The position numbers were made by a program, and so were the translations under genes. The notes beneath the pieces were generated by a model, which was not told the origin of the DNA, did no database searches, and saw only the letters and a program-made list of their open reading frames with translations. A DNA stretch of 40,000 nt from positions 1 to 40,000 of the forward strand of contig JAVDPC010000036.1 of the NCBI GenBank assembly GCA_031296915.1, written 5' to 3'. The DNA is from Cerasicoccus frondis. Its GTDB lineage: Bacteria > Verrucomicrobiota > Verrucomicrobiia > Opitutales > Cerasicoccaceae. Positions 26,045 to 34,776 of the stretch are shown here, piece after piece; position 1 is the stretch's first letter; each line of letters begins with the position of its first letter.

Positions 26045-26641
26045 ATGGGACTTTGGATAACACTCGGCGTCATCGCGCTCCTCATCGTGGGCACGATTTT
26101 TTTTGTCATCGGGCTCTACAACAAGCTCGTTAAACTCCGCAACCGCTTCAAAAACGCCTTCGCGCAAATCGACGTGCAGCTCAAGCGACGCTACGACCTG
26201 ATCCCCAATCTGGTCGAGACCGCCAAGAGTTACATGAAGCACGAGCGTGAAACGCTCGAAGCCGTCATCGCAGCGCGCAATTCCGCGCAAACAGCGAGCG
26301 ATAAAGCCGCCGCCACCCCAGACAACCCCAATGCCATCAAGGGGCTCATGGGCGCGGAAGCCGCCTTGACCGGGGCCATGGGCAAACTGTTTGCCCTCGT
26401 TGAAAGCTACCCGGATCTCAAGGCGAACCAGAACATGATGCAGCTCACCGAAGAGCTCACCTCCACGGAAAACAAAATCGCATTTGCCCGCCAAGCCTAC
26501 AACGACAGCGTCATGGTCTACAATACCGAGCGCGAATCCTTTCCGACGGTAATGATCGCCGGCACGTTCGGATTCCAGCAAGCCGAGTTGTTCGAGATCA
26601 CCAATCAGGCCGAACGCGAAGCAGTCAAAGTGCAGTTCTAA
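26045..26641 (+). CDS. lemA: LemA family protein
   Basis: 198-residue membrane-anchored protein with one N-terminal transmembrane helix (about 4-25) and the LemA helical bundle. The family signature is complete: YNKLVKLRNRFKNAFAQIDV, LKRRYDLIPNLVETAKSYM-HE, AEAALTGAMGKLFALVESYPDLKAN, FARQAYNDSVMVYNTERESFP and the FEI near the end. The molecular role of LemA is not settled. In many bacteria it is adjacent to an M48-type peptidase or a TPM-domain protein, as here. The peptidase gene starts 102 bases downstream; the gap holds an inverted repeat. Confidence 0.93.
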   Translation: MGLWITLGVIALLIVGTIFFVIGLYNKLVKLRNRFKNAFAQIDVQLKRRYDLIPNLVETAKSYMKHERETLEAVIAARNSAQTASDKAAATPDNPNAIKGLMGAEAALTGAMGKLFALVESYPDLKANQNMMQLTEELTSTENKIAFARQAYNDSVMVYNTERESFPTVMIAGTFGFQQAELFEITNQAEREAVKVQF

Positions 26642-26657
26642 TTCGCGTGCCCTTGTG

Positions 26658-26714
26658 CTTGGTGCTTAGTCCTTCGTTTCCAAACAACTCAAGGGCTACT
26701 AACGAAGCACCAAG
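26658..26714. repeat. Inverted repeat between lemA and the M48 peptidase gene
   Basis: Arms cttggtgc (26658-26665) and gcaccaag (26707-26714) pair perfectly. Inner arms ttcgtt (26673-26678) and aacgaa (26701-26706) extend the stem across a 7-base bulge. No T-run follows. It could be a processing or stabilising hairpin between the two cistrons, or a dispersed intergenic repeat. Confidence 0.5.
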
Positions 26715-26743
26715 CGCCAAGAACTAACGCACTGTATAAGCTC

Positions 26744-28639
26744 ATGGATTTCTTTGCTGCCCAGGATGACGCACATTCACGGACCAAGCTGCTGGTCGTT
26801 TACTTTATCCTAGCCGTCATCAGCATCATCGTCGCGCTTTATGCGCTGTGCATGGTGTTCTATAGCTATGGCACAACGCCCGAAAATCAGCCAGTGCAGT
26901 GGGTGCTTTGGCAACCGATGGTGCTGGCCGGAGTGGGCGGCTTCGTAGTCTTGCTGGTCGGCGGCGCGAGCCTGTCGAAAATTGCCGAACTTAAGGGAGG
27001 CGGCGGCGTAGTCGCCAAGAGTGTGGGCGGGCGCAAGGTGGACCCGGCGACCACAGACCCCGACGAGCGCAAGCTCATGAACGTCATCGAGGAAATGGCG
27101 ATCGCCTCAGGGACGCCTGTTCCCGAAATTTACATCCTCGACCGCGAAGACAGCATCAACGGCTTTGCCGCTGGCTACACGCCGGACGACGCCGCCATCG
27201 CCGTAACCCGTGGGTGCATACAGCGACTGTCACGCGACGAATTACAAGGCGTCATCGCACACGAGTTCAGCCACATCCTCAATGGCGACATGCGCATGAA
27301 CATCAAGCTCATGGGCGTGCTCTTTGGCATTTTGCTGATTTCTATTATCGGCGAAGGCGTCATGCGCGCAGGCTTTTGGTCGGACGTTGGCAGTCGTCGA
27401 CGGGACGACAAAGGCGGCAATGCGATCATGTTGTTTGGCCTGGGCATGATGGCGATTGGCTGGATCGGCGTATTCTTCGGTCGCTTGATTCAAAGCGCTA
27501 TCTCCCGCCAGCGCGAATACCTGGCCGACGCTTCCGCCGTGCAATTTACCCGCAACCCTGATGGCATTGGCGGCGCGTTAATGAAGATCGGTGGCGGCAG
27601 CTCAGTCGTGAATCACCACCACACCTCCGAGACCGCGCACTTCTTTTTTGCCAATGCGCTCAAGAGCAGTTTTGGCGGCGCTTTCGCCACGCACCCTCCC
27701 TTGCCCGACCGGATTCAGCGCATTGTGCCGAACTGGGATGGTAAATTCCAAGCTGCGCCAGCGCCACAACGCCAGACATCGCAGCCCCCCCCCATTCCGA
27801 GCGCGCAAGCTCGCCACAAAGTCGACCCCTTGCAAATGATCGCTGGCGTCGGAGCCATCGGGGCCAGCCAATTGGCTTACGCCCAGCAATCGCGCGCTCA
27901 AGCGGAGGAAGCGCTGGGAGAACAGATCCACGACTCCAGTCAAGCAGGCGCCTTGATCCTCGCGTTGTTACTCGACCGCGACAGCGGTATACGAACCAAG
28001 CAACTGGTTTGGCTGAAGCAAGATGGCGGTGAGGCGCTGGCGCAGGCCGTTGCACGCGACTACCCAAAGGCGCAGGCCCAGGGCGTCAAGCAGCGCATTC
28101 CACTCATTGAAATGACCCTGCCCGCGCTTTCCCAAATTTCCCGCCAAGACTACGACGCGCTGCTCAAACGCATCGTGAAGCTGTCCGAGGCCGACGAGGA
28201 AATTTCCTTTTATGAGTTCGCAGTCATGCGCCTAGTAAAGCGCCACCTTGGTCGCAAGTTTGAGGGACATCAGGCCAAGACCAAGGTCATCACTTCCACT
28301 GGCCCCCTGCGCGAGCACTTCGCGATGCTGCTCAGCACGATGGTTTGGGCGGGCGAACCAAGCAATGACGCCGAGGCTGGCAAGATTTTCACGGACGCAA
28401 TCCAGCACGCACCGTTGTTTCACGGGCAAGTACAATTACTCCCCATCGACAACCTGGGCTTCAACGAGCTCGACAAGGCGCTCGATGTGCTGGCTAGCGC
28501 GCGCTTCGGAACGAAACGTCAAATTCTGGCCGCCTGCGCCGCCGCCGTTGCTCACGATGGCGAAGTGACCACGGATGAAGGCGAGCTGATACGCGCCGTG
28601 GCCGTGACGCTGGATTGCCCCATGCCGCCATTGGTTTAA
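26744..28639 (+). CDS. M48 (HtpX-like) membrane metalloprotease with TerB-like C-terminal region
   Basis: 631-residue zinc protease predicted in the inner membrane. Residues about 15-42 and 57-77 are membrane helices, with two more at about 187-203 and 228-247. The active site is HEFSH (H173, E174, H177), with the third ligand in REYLADASA (E258). The region to about 335, ending in ATHPPLPDRIQRI, is a standard HtpX/M48B domain. A Pro/Gln linker (about 338-355) leads to a 270-residue extension absent from HtpX (about 290 residues). Its end (ILAACAAAVAHDGEVTTDEGELIRAV) resembles a TerB/TerB-like helical domain, as does LSEADEEISFYEFAVMRL. It is paired with lemA. It probably acts on membrane proteins; the TerB-like part may bind metal or regulate it. 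Confidence 0.88.
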   Translation: MDFFAAQDDAHSRTKLLVVYFILAVISIIVALYALCMVFYSYGTTPENQPVQWVLWQPMVLAGVGGFVVLLVGGASLSKIAELKGGGGVVAKSVGGRKVDPATTDPDERKLMNVIEEMAIASGTPVPEIYILDREDSINGFAAGYTPDDAAIAVTRGCIQRLSRDELQGVIAHEFSHILNGDMRMNIKLMGVLFGILLISIIGEGVMRAGFWSDVGSRRRDDKGGNAIMLFGLGMMAIGWIGVFFGRLIQSAISRQREYLADASAVQFTRNPDGIGGALMKIGGGSSVVNHHHTSETAHFFFANALKSSFGGAFATHPPLPDRIQRIVPNWDGKFQAAPAPQRQTSQPPPIPSAQARHKVDPLQMIAGVGAIGASQLAYAQQSRAQAEEALGEQIHDSSQAGALILALLLDRDSGIRTKQLVWLKQDGGEALAQAVARDYPKAQAQGVKQRIPLIEMTLPALSQISRQDYDALLKRIVKLSEADEEISFYEFAVMRLVKRHLGRKFEGHQAKTKVITSTGPLREHFAMLLSTMVWAGEPSNDAEAGKIFTDAIQHAPLFHGQVQLLPIDNLGFNELDKALDVLASARFGTKRQILAACAAAVAHDGEVTTDEGELIRAVAVTLDCPMPPLV

Positions 28640-28701
28640 GCACGACCTAGCGGTTCACAATTGAGTTGTCCTCCAGAGGAGCATGAACACATTTAGCGTC
28701 T

Positions 28702-29343
28702 ATGCTTCACTTTCAAAACCTCCTCTATGTGCATATCCCGAAAACGGGTGGCACTTGGGTCCAGGAAGTTCTGCTTAAGCATGGTGGGAATCATGTGGCG
28801 ACCGACCACCAACCCGCCTTTCGCGAGAAAAAGTTTATCCGTCGTGAAAATTTGAAGCCATTTTGCTTTGTCCGGCATCCAGTCGGCTACATTCACTCCG
28901 TGTGGAAGCATTGGACCGGGGCCCCCGGCGCACGCATCAACAACGAGTCATTCCGCAAGAAAATTTTCCACTGGGATAAACGCACTTTCGCCAGCACTTA
29001 CTGCCGAAACATCGTCGAAGGCAACTTCGAGCAAACGCTGATTAATTTTCAGCAAAACGCGCCCGGCTTTGTCACCAAGGTCTACGAAATTTATTCACGG
29101 GAATGCATCTATGTTGGGCGTTATGAAAATTTGCGGGACGACTTTGCATCCTTCATCCAAGACCATGCAACCAATCCCAGCGAAGCTCTGCTGGCCGACA
29201 TCCAGGAATCGCCACCAGTCAATGTCAGCCTGCATCAGGAAGTTCCTAAGGTAGATCGAACGCTGCTGGAAGCCTTCATCGCTGCGGAACCAGCATGCCA
29301 ACAGCACGGCTACAATGAGGCCCCATCAGCATTCATTCTATGA
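28702..29343 (+). CDS. Sulfotransferase-like P-loop protein
   Basis: 213-residue protein beginning with the sulfotransferase 5'-phosphosulfate-binding loop HIPKTGGTWVQ (11-21). FCFVRHPVGYIHSVWKHW (about 54-71) then matches the 3'-phosphate-binding Arg region, and IYVGRYENLRDDF (about 135-147) the later conserved strand and helix. It would transfer sulfate from PAPS to a glycan, though family members also act on other acceptors. It is short but seems complete. It sits at the edge of the polysaccharide locus beside a GT4 gene, so a sugar acceptor is likely. ATG at 28702 gives the domain in frame. A GAGGAG lies about 20 bases upstream, further than ideal, and would suit another ATG at 28683 in a different frame. 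Confidence 0.75.
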   Translation: MLHFQNLLYVHIPKTGGTWVQEVLLKHGGNHVATDHQPAFREKKFIRRENLKPFCFVRHPVGYIHSVWKHWTGAPGARINNESFRKKIFHWDKRTFASTYCRNIVEGNFEQTLINFQQNAPGFVTKVYEIYSRECIYVGRYENLRDDFASFIQDHATNPSEALLADIQESPPVNVSLHQEVPKVDRTLLEAFIAAEPACQQHGYNEAPSAFIL

Positions 29344-29407
29344 ATCAAAAACTGCTATTTTCAACCAAGCGAGGCTACATTCGATAACTTCATCGCCCCG
29401 ATAACAA

Positions 29408-30709
29408 ATGGCATCTTTCAAGCAAGTCGCGGATAGTATTTGGAACTTTCTCAGTTGCTGGCACTACAAGCTCAAGGTATTTATATATGCCGGTTCACGT
29501 CTTCCGAACCAAAAACGCGTCATCGGCAGAGCACGCGATGTAGTCAATGATTTAGTTAACGCTATACTCAAGGGCGAACGCTTCCCCAGTCCCGATGAGT
29601 TCGCCACTTTAGAGTCAAGCTATCTGGCGCTGCTTAAACAAAAAATTGCCCAACACCAAGTCAATGGGACCAAGCGAGTTTGCCTGATTACGCATGTGCT
29701 CAATCGCACGGGGGCGCCCTTTGCCGCTTTTCAATTGGCTCAGGGCATAACACGCATTACCGGCGCCAAACCGGTAATCATCGGCGAACAGGAAGGCCCC
29801 CTGCGCAAGGAATTTGAGGACGCCGACTACCTCGTGCTTCTAAGCAACGAACTACCGTTTACCAGCGTCCACTACTCAGCTTTTTTTGAACAGTTCGACA
29901 CCGTCATTGCGAACTCCGTATCCTGGAGTTTCTTTGAGTGCATCAAGCACGTGCAGGCACGCAAAGTTTGGTGGTCGCATGAATTTTTTGAGAACGAAGT
30001 AGAGATCGAGCGCCTATTGAAAGCTTCTCCCCACATCGACCACTACATCGGCGTTTCGGAAGCAGTGCGCAAAGACTATCTGAGGCTCTACCCGCACCCT
30101 AAACATTCTATCCTACCCTACGGATTGGATCATATCGACATTCCGCCGAAAATGAGCTTCAGCGACCCTGTGGTCTTTACGATTATTGGCACCATCGAAA
30201 AGCGTAAGGGAATCGATATCTTCTTAGAGGCGATCACCGCATTACCAGAAGCCATCATGAATAAATCCGAATTCATCGTTATCGGAGATAATTATGATGA
30301 AGGAATATTTAAAAAACTAAAGGACACCTGCGCGAAACACTCCAATGTTCAGCATCTGGAATCCATGCCGTTTGAAGAGCTGCTGCAAGTCTACCGCGAG
30401 AGCGATGTCGTCGTATCCGCATCGCGCAAGGACCCGATGCCCATCGTACTAACGCATGCCCTCATGTTCTCCAGATTGTGTTTGTGCCCGGACTCAATTG
30501 GCACCGCCAGCCTGCTCACACATGATCAAGACGGCGTCATCTATCCAACCGAAGATCACCAGGCTTTAGCCAACTCCATATCAAACATTGTCAATAAACC
30601 TGATAAACACTTAATAATTGCCCGCGCAGGCAAGGCGATCTATGAGCAGCATTTTTCGCTCAAAACGTTACAACGGAACATTGAGCAAATCCTACGAGGC
30701 GAGATTTAA
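29408..30709 (+). CDS. Glycosyltransferase family 4 protein
   Basis: 433-residue GT-B glycosyltransferase. The N-terminal Rossmann half carries VCLITHVLNRTGAPFAAFQL, a variant of the acceptor-side glycine loop. The C-terminal half (from about 255) has FTIIGTIEKRKGIDIFLEA, the donor-binding strand with the basic KRKG, and YRESDVVVSASRKDPMPI. The usual E-x7-E motif is altered: the position before ALM reads TH rather than LE. Catalysis may therefore differ, or the donor-binding Glu may lie elsewhere. It presumably adds a hexose to the exported glycan. Its stop abuts, with no gap, the stop of the convergent gene at 30710. Confidence 0.85.
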   Translation: MASFKQVADSIWNFLSCWHYKLKVFIYAGSRLPNQKRVIGRARDVVNDLVNAILKGERFPSPDEFATLESSYLALLKQKIAQHQVNGTKRVCLITHVLNRTGAPFAAFQLAQGITRITGAKPVIIGEQEGPLRKEFEDADYLVLLSNELPFTSVHYSAFFEQFDTVIANSVSWSFFECIKHVQARKVWWSHEFFENEVEIERLLKASPHIDHYIGVSEAVRKDYLRLYPHPKHSILPYGLDHIDIPPKMSFSDPVVFTIIGTIEKRKGIDIFLEAITALPEAIMNKSEFIVIGDNYDEGIFKKLKDTCAKHSNVQHLESMPFEELLQVYRESDVVVSASRKDPMPIVLTHALMFSRLCLCPDSIGTASLLTHDQDGVIYPTEDHQALANSISNIVNKPDKHLIIARAGKAIYEQHFSLKTLQRNIEQILRGEI

Positions 30710-31909
30710 TCAGCTCTCTCCTCCGCAAAGATAACGGATCCAAATCGGAACCTTCTTTCGGCGCGCTGTTTCTTTTTGTAATTTTTGCTCAAGCCGCTCA
30801 ACGGCCTCTTCCAAGAGTGAGTTTTTTTCGTTGAGCCTTTCGGCTCGCAGTCGCATGCGGTTCGCTTCTTGAACAAGCATATATTCCCACTTGGCAACAG
30901 TCATCGGAATTGGTTCAGCAGGGTTATCCCGACGGTGTGCGCACCCCATGCTCAAAGCGTCGTCCCCGGGTAAGGCATGAAGAATATCCGATAGCCGACG
31001 ACTAGCCTCTGGCTCCAAACACAGGTTTTTCGACAGCAAGTAATCCTGCATCGCCAGCTTGGCGTCATTGCCAATCAAGGCGTCGGCGAGGCAATTCACC
31101 AACTGTTCTGGACGCCGTATCTGCCATGCACAGTAAGGCATATTGGGCGCGTCGGTGTAATCGATCATCACCGCGCGCTTACGGCAGAGCATGGCTTCTA
31201 GCAGGAGCGTGGAGGGCGTCGAAACAACACAATCTGCTTGTTCGATTAACGCTCGTAAGTCACCACTTCCTGTCGCTGCCTCTTCTTCCGTCAACGAAGT
31301 TTCCGCAACAATTCTAGGCGATACGCGCCAGATAAATTCGACCGACCGGCCGCAGACTTTTTCCAGTTCAGGCCCGACTTGCTTCAAGTCTTCAATGGCC
31401 TGCAGCGCCAAGGACGAGTCGCGCTGCTGAAAGCCTGGCGTTAAGGCCGTTGCGACGAAAATGCGAAGCGACTCGGCATCGCTGGTTGCGACGTGCTCCG
31501 TTTCAAGATAATGGCTAACCAAACCGTCCAGCCTTGGCGCCCCCAAGATCATCACCCGTGTGTCTGGATTGAAATGCTGAATGAGTTCAGCCTGTTGTTC
31601 GCCTATCGCTAAAAAATACTCCGCATGGATTGGGTGATAAACTTGAAAGTCATGCTTAAATGACATGCGTGGAGGATGCTCAAAAGTATTACGCCACTCG
31701 AAAACGCCATCAGCCAGCAACACAGTCTTACAACCACGGGCACGCGCACTGGAGATCATTCCGCGAAACTCATCCTCCCACTCAGTATGCGAAATCAACA
31801 CATCGCCCGGCATGGGAATATCATTGTCCGTGACCACATGAAGCTGATCCGGGGAAAACGCATTGCCCAAGAATACTTTTGCGTCTGCGTATGGCACGTA
31901 AATCTTCAT
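30710..31909 (-). CDS. GT-B-like surface glycan protein with C-terminal coiled coil
   Basis: 399 residues; the family is not recognised with certainty. Residues 1-320 look like a two-domain GT-B fold. Features are KTVLLADGVFEWRNTF, an IGEQQAELIQHF helix with VMILGAPRLDGL (as in CDP-glycerol transferases and capsule synthesis proteins), and DCVVSTPSTLLLEAMLCRKRAVMIDY. The last resembles the nucleotide-binding region of UDP-GlcNAc epimerase-like GT-B enzymes. Residues about 340-385 form a heptad-rich coiled coil (EANRMRLRAERLNEKNSLL), followed by a basic, hydrophobic end (RRKKVPIWIRYLCGG) that may touch the membrane. ATGA overlap with the methyltransferase stop implies coupled translation. Confidence 0.6.
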   Translation of the reverse strand: MKIYVPYADAKVFLGNAFSPDQLHVVTDNDIPMPGDVLISHTEWEDEFRGMISSARARGCKTVLLADGVFEWRNTFEHPPRMSFKHDFQVYHPIHAEYFLAIGEQQAELIQHFNPDTRVMILGAPRLDGLVSHYLETEHVATSDAESLRIFVATALTPGFQQRDSSLALQAIEDLKQVGPELEKVCGRSVEFIWRVSPRIVAETSLTEEEAATGSGDLRALIEQADCVVSTPSTLLLEAMLCRKRAVMIDYTDAPNMPYCAWQIRRPEQLVNCLADALIGNDAKLAMQDYLLSKNLCLEPEASRRLSDILHALPGDDALSMGCAHRRDNPAEPIPMTVAKWEYMLVQEANRMRLRAERLNEKNSLLEEAVERLEQKLQKETARRKKVPIWIRYLCGGES

Positions 31910-32883
31910 GCCTTGAGCTTCTTAAGGATACGTTCAAATGGACCGCCGAACCGACTTTGCTGACCATCCCGAGGAAGCGTCGACTGATAAGAAATAAGAT
32001 TTCCGATTATATTTACATGCGCATCATCCGGAAGCTTATAGAGGCTGACATCAGGTTTCTTTTGCTTAACAAACAAGCCAGTCATCGCCCAAGTGTCAGC
32101 AGGGTGAATGCCATGAAAAAGCTTATTCAGAGCAAAACCTTGAGACTGCAAAAGCATAACCAACGTCTCGGGGTAGAACTGATTCACATGTCCGATATGA
32201 AACATGCCCGGCCCCCACCAAGTGGGTGAAAGAATATTGGGCACTTCGATCAGCAAAAGCCCATCGTCTACGAGCAAGTTACCAATTTGAAATATCTTTT
32301 GGTCAGGATGCGTCAGATGCTCCAAGACATGCGAAAGCACGACGACATCATACTTCGAACCATCCGCTTCACATCGCTGAAAAAAAGTCTGAAACCCTTC
32401 ATTATGCACCGTGGCGCCACTACTGCTTGCAGCTTTCGTCGCATATTTTTCATCGGGCTCAACCCCAGTCAAAACATCCGTTGGACGCTGCTGAGACATT
32501 TTTTCTAAAAACAAACCGTCCGCACAACCAATGTCCAACACACGTGCAGGCTTATCCGACAACGCACCCGAAAGGTAGTCAAAGAGCCATTCGGCGCGAC
32601 GCTTGCAAATGCGGTAATTTTCAGAATCAAGGTATTCCTGCGCTTCTGGATCAGGAAAAGAGAAATAAAAATCTCGATAGTGGTCTCGGTAAAAGCTGAC
32701 CAGCGCCTCCTCGGTGGGTACAGGATTCGTGGCGATGAATCCACTATCGAGGTTGATCTTTGTCTCAATGCCCATCTGGTAGCGATCACCGTAAGCCAGC
32801 GCCTTCCAGTTAGTCGACTGGGTTATCGGGCAAGCGATCTCCTCCTTGTCGAGTGATCGGTAATATTCAGCGGGATCTATCAT
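31906..32883 (-). CDS. Class I SAM-dependent methyltransferase
   Basis: 325-residue enzyme with motif I ARVLDIGCADGLFLEKM, the acidic end of strand 2 (GVEPDEKYA), motif II YDVVVLSHVLEHLTHPDQ, and DGLLLIEVPNI. This is the pattern of Methyltransf_23/UbiE-like sugar and surface-polymer methyltransferases. The N-terminal part (about 15-75) has a single Cys near position 18, so it lacks the four-Cys zinc module found in sugar C-methyltransferases. O-methylation of a glycan is more likely. In ABC-dependent O-antigen systems a methyl cap often ends chain growth and is recognised by Wzt; both partners are present here. The gene overlaps the next by four bases. Confidence 0.85.
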   Translation of the reverse strand: MIDPAEYYRSLDKEEIACPITQSTNWKALAYGDRYQMGIETKINLDSGFIATNPVPTEEALVSFYRDHYRDFYFSFPDPEAQEYLDSENYRICKRRAEWLFDYLSGALSDKPARVLDIGCADGLFLEKMSQQRPTDVLTGVEPDEKYATKAASSSGATVHNEGFQTFFQRCEADGSKYDVVVLSHVLEHLTHPDQKIFQIGNLLVDDGLLLIEVPNILSPTWWGPGMFHIGHVNQFYPETLVMLLQSQGFALNKLFHGIHPADTWAMTGLFVKQKKPDVSLYKLPDDAHVNIIGNLISYQSTLPRDGQQSRFGGPFERILKKLKA

Positions 32884-32986
32884 GATTCATCTGAGGTAGA
32901 CCTGAGGGCATGCAGGCTGTCGCTATTTCGAATGATCCCCCTACCCCAGACAAGCCTTTATTGGCGCGAACGCCGCCAACCAAAAG

Positions 32987-33889
32987 TTAAAGCAACGCGC
33001 GACCTGGAACTTTCGCCCCGCGTTCACGACGCCACGGGCCATAGCGCACTCGCCACATAAGCGCTCGCAACACGCGGTCCGGTCGCAGCTTCCACCAATG
33101 CCGGGCGTAACGCTGGAAGTACTCCATCGGCCATTCCTGGTGAGACCACTGCGCGACCTTGTCCGCCCAGCGCTCGCACAGCAATTGCTCATTGGCGGAC
33201 AGGTGATTCGCCCGCCCCGGCGCTGAGCTGACATGATGGTAAATGACCGAGCGATTGCAGACGTAGTGCTTGTAGCCCGCTTCTTTTAAACGCAAGGCCA
33301 AGTCCGCGTCTTCGCAACCGTTACGGTAAGCTTCGTCGAGGCCGCCAATCGAGAGATAAACCTCTCGGTGAATGAGCACACAAGCCGCCGTTACAGAACT
33401 CCATTCCAACCAGGACTCAGCTGGTAATATTCCCCGGTTTTTCCGCGCCTGACGCACGGCGCCATCGGGCCAGCAAACCATACCAACATGGTCAACCAAG
33501 CCCGTATTTGGATTTAGCTGAACATTCCCCACCAAACCCGCTTGCGGTCTATTTTCTAATAGTGTGACCATGGGCTCAAGCCAACCGGGCGTCACGATCG
33601 TATCGTTGTTCAGCAGGCAAAGGATCGGCGCACGCGCGAGTCGGGCCGCTTGGTTGTTGTTGATGGAAAAGCTGCCCTTTTCCTCCCGCAGAATAACTTG
33701 GTAGCCAGCGCGCCCTTGAAATTCCGCCACATATTCGCGGGCGCCATCAGTACTAATGTCATCAACCAGGATAATCTCCAAGGGCAATTCCGGCGTCTGG
33801 TTTGCCTCTATGCTCTCGATGCATTTACGCGTCAGCTCCAGACAATTATACACCGGAATGATGATGGAAATTCTCGGGTTATCGCTCAT
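32987..33889 (-). CDS. Glycosyltransferase family 2 protein (paralogue 1)
   Basis: 300-residue GT-A glycosyltransferase, rhamnosyltransferase-like. Visible motifs are RISIIIPVYN, LEIILVDDISTDGAREY (first Asp pair), LCLLNNDTIVTPGWL (the LNND variant of DXD), and the late GGLDEAYRNGCEDADLALRL (catalytic ED). The C-terminal tail ends in WPMEYFQRYARHWWKLRP. The protein overlaps the next gene upstream (33886-34749) by four bases (ATGA), and the two share sequence along the whole length. It probably adds a sugar to the O-antigen-type glycan. Confidence 0.9.
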   Translation of the reverse strand: MSDNPRISIIIPVYNCLELTRKCIESIEANQTPELPLEIILVDDISTDGAREYVAEFQGRAGYQVILREEKGSFSINNNQAARLARAPILCLLNNDTIVTPGWLEPMVTLLENRPQAGLVGNVQLNPNTGLVDHVGMVCWPDGAVRQARKNRGILPAESWLEWSSVTAACVLIHREVYLSIGGLDEAYRNGCEDADLALRLKEAGYKHYVCNRSVIYHHVSSAPGRANHLSANEQLLCERWADKVAQWSHQEWPMEYFQRYARHWWKLRPDRVLRALMWRVRYGPWRRERGAKVPGRALL

Positions 33890-34749
33890 TGAGAGACCTT
33901 TCCCGCTTCGCTAAAAATCATCCGTAGCGCACGCAGAGTTTTAAATAAATTCAATCGCCACCACTTTCTGGCGTGACATCGCAAGTATTCGCGTGGCCAT
34001 TCAGCCTGCCCCCAAGGGCGAGTCGTCTCGGCGCATCGCAACAAAAAGCGCTCCGTATTCCGCCGCTCCCGATCAGTCGACTTACGCCGTGACACGCTTA
34101 CGCAGTGCCCGATTACCGAGCGATGCGCGACCAGCAAACGCAGTCCATGACGCCGAATACGCACACACAAGTCGATGTCCTCCATGCCATTTTCAAACGC
34201 CTCATCGAAACCACCCAGTTCCAAGTATAGCTCCCGCGACAAAAAGAAACAGGCCGCCGTCACCGCGTTCCACTCCGCGTAATCCCCCTTCGGATAAGTC
34301 CGACGATTTTTGAGCACATGACCGGGCAAACCATCGAGGTCAAAATAAACGCCCGCATGATCGATGAGCCCGGTTGCGGGATTGTATTGAACATTGCCCA
34401 CACCACCGACGCCGTCCTGAGCGAGCAGTTCAAGTATCGGCTCGAACCACCCTGGCTTGAGAATAAGGTCGTTGTTAAGTAGGCCTAGAAATCGACCTTG
34501 GGCATGCTCAACTCCACGATTATTAGCGCCGGCAAAACCACGGTTCGGTTCGTTGCGCAGCACAGTTACGCGCGGATCATTGATCGAAGCCAGAAAAGCC
34601 TGGGTTTCATCGCTGCTCCCATCGTCCACAAAAATAATTTCCCACGCCAGATCATCGGGCAGCGTGAGCGGAAGGTCAGCCCATATTTGGCGCGTGTAGG
34701 CGACCTGATTGTAAAGCGGTATAATGAACGAAACGTCCATCACGAGCAA
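33886..34749 (-). CDS. Glycosyltransferase family 2 protein (paralogue 2)
   Basis: 287-residue GT-A enzyme closely related to the one at 32987-33889. It has VSFIIPLYNQ, WEIIFVDDGSSDETQAF, LGLLNNDLILKPGW, GGFDEAFENGMEDIDLCVRI and the same C-terminal signature (WPREYLRCHARKWWRL). Both copies share NPATGLIDHAG / NPNTGLVDHVG and W-(N/S)-(A/S)-VTAAC, so they arose by tandem duplication. A second Met lies at residue 4. Two related transferases in a row suit a repeat unit with alternating linkages, for example a rhamnan. Confidence 0.9.
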   Translation of the reverse strand: MLVMDVSFIIPLYNQVAYTRQIWADLPLTLPDDLAWEIIFVDDGSSDETQAFLASINDPRVTVLRNEPNRGFAGANNRGVEHAQGRFLGLLNNDLILKPGWFEPILELLAQDGVGGVGNVQYNPATGLIDHAGVYFDLDGLPGHVLKNRRTYPKGDYAEWNAVTAACFFLSRELYLELGGFDEAFENGMEDIDLCVRIRRHGLRLLVAHRSVIGHCVSVSRRKSTDRERRNTERFLLRCAETTRPWGQAEWPREYLRCHARKWWRLNLFKTLRALRMIFSEAGKVSQ

Positions 34750-34776
34750 ACCTTAGCCAATGCCCCTAAACTCATG

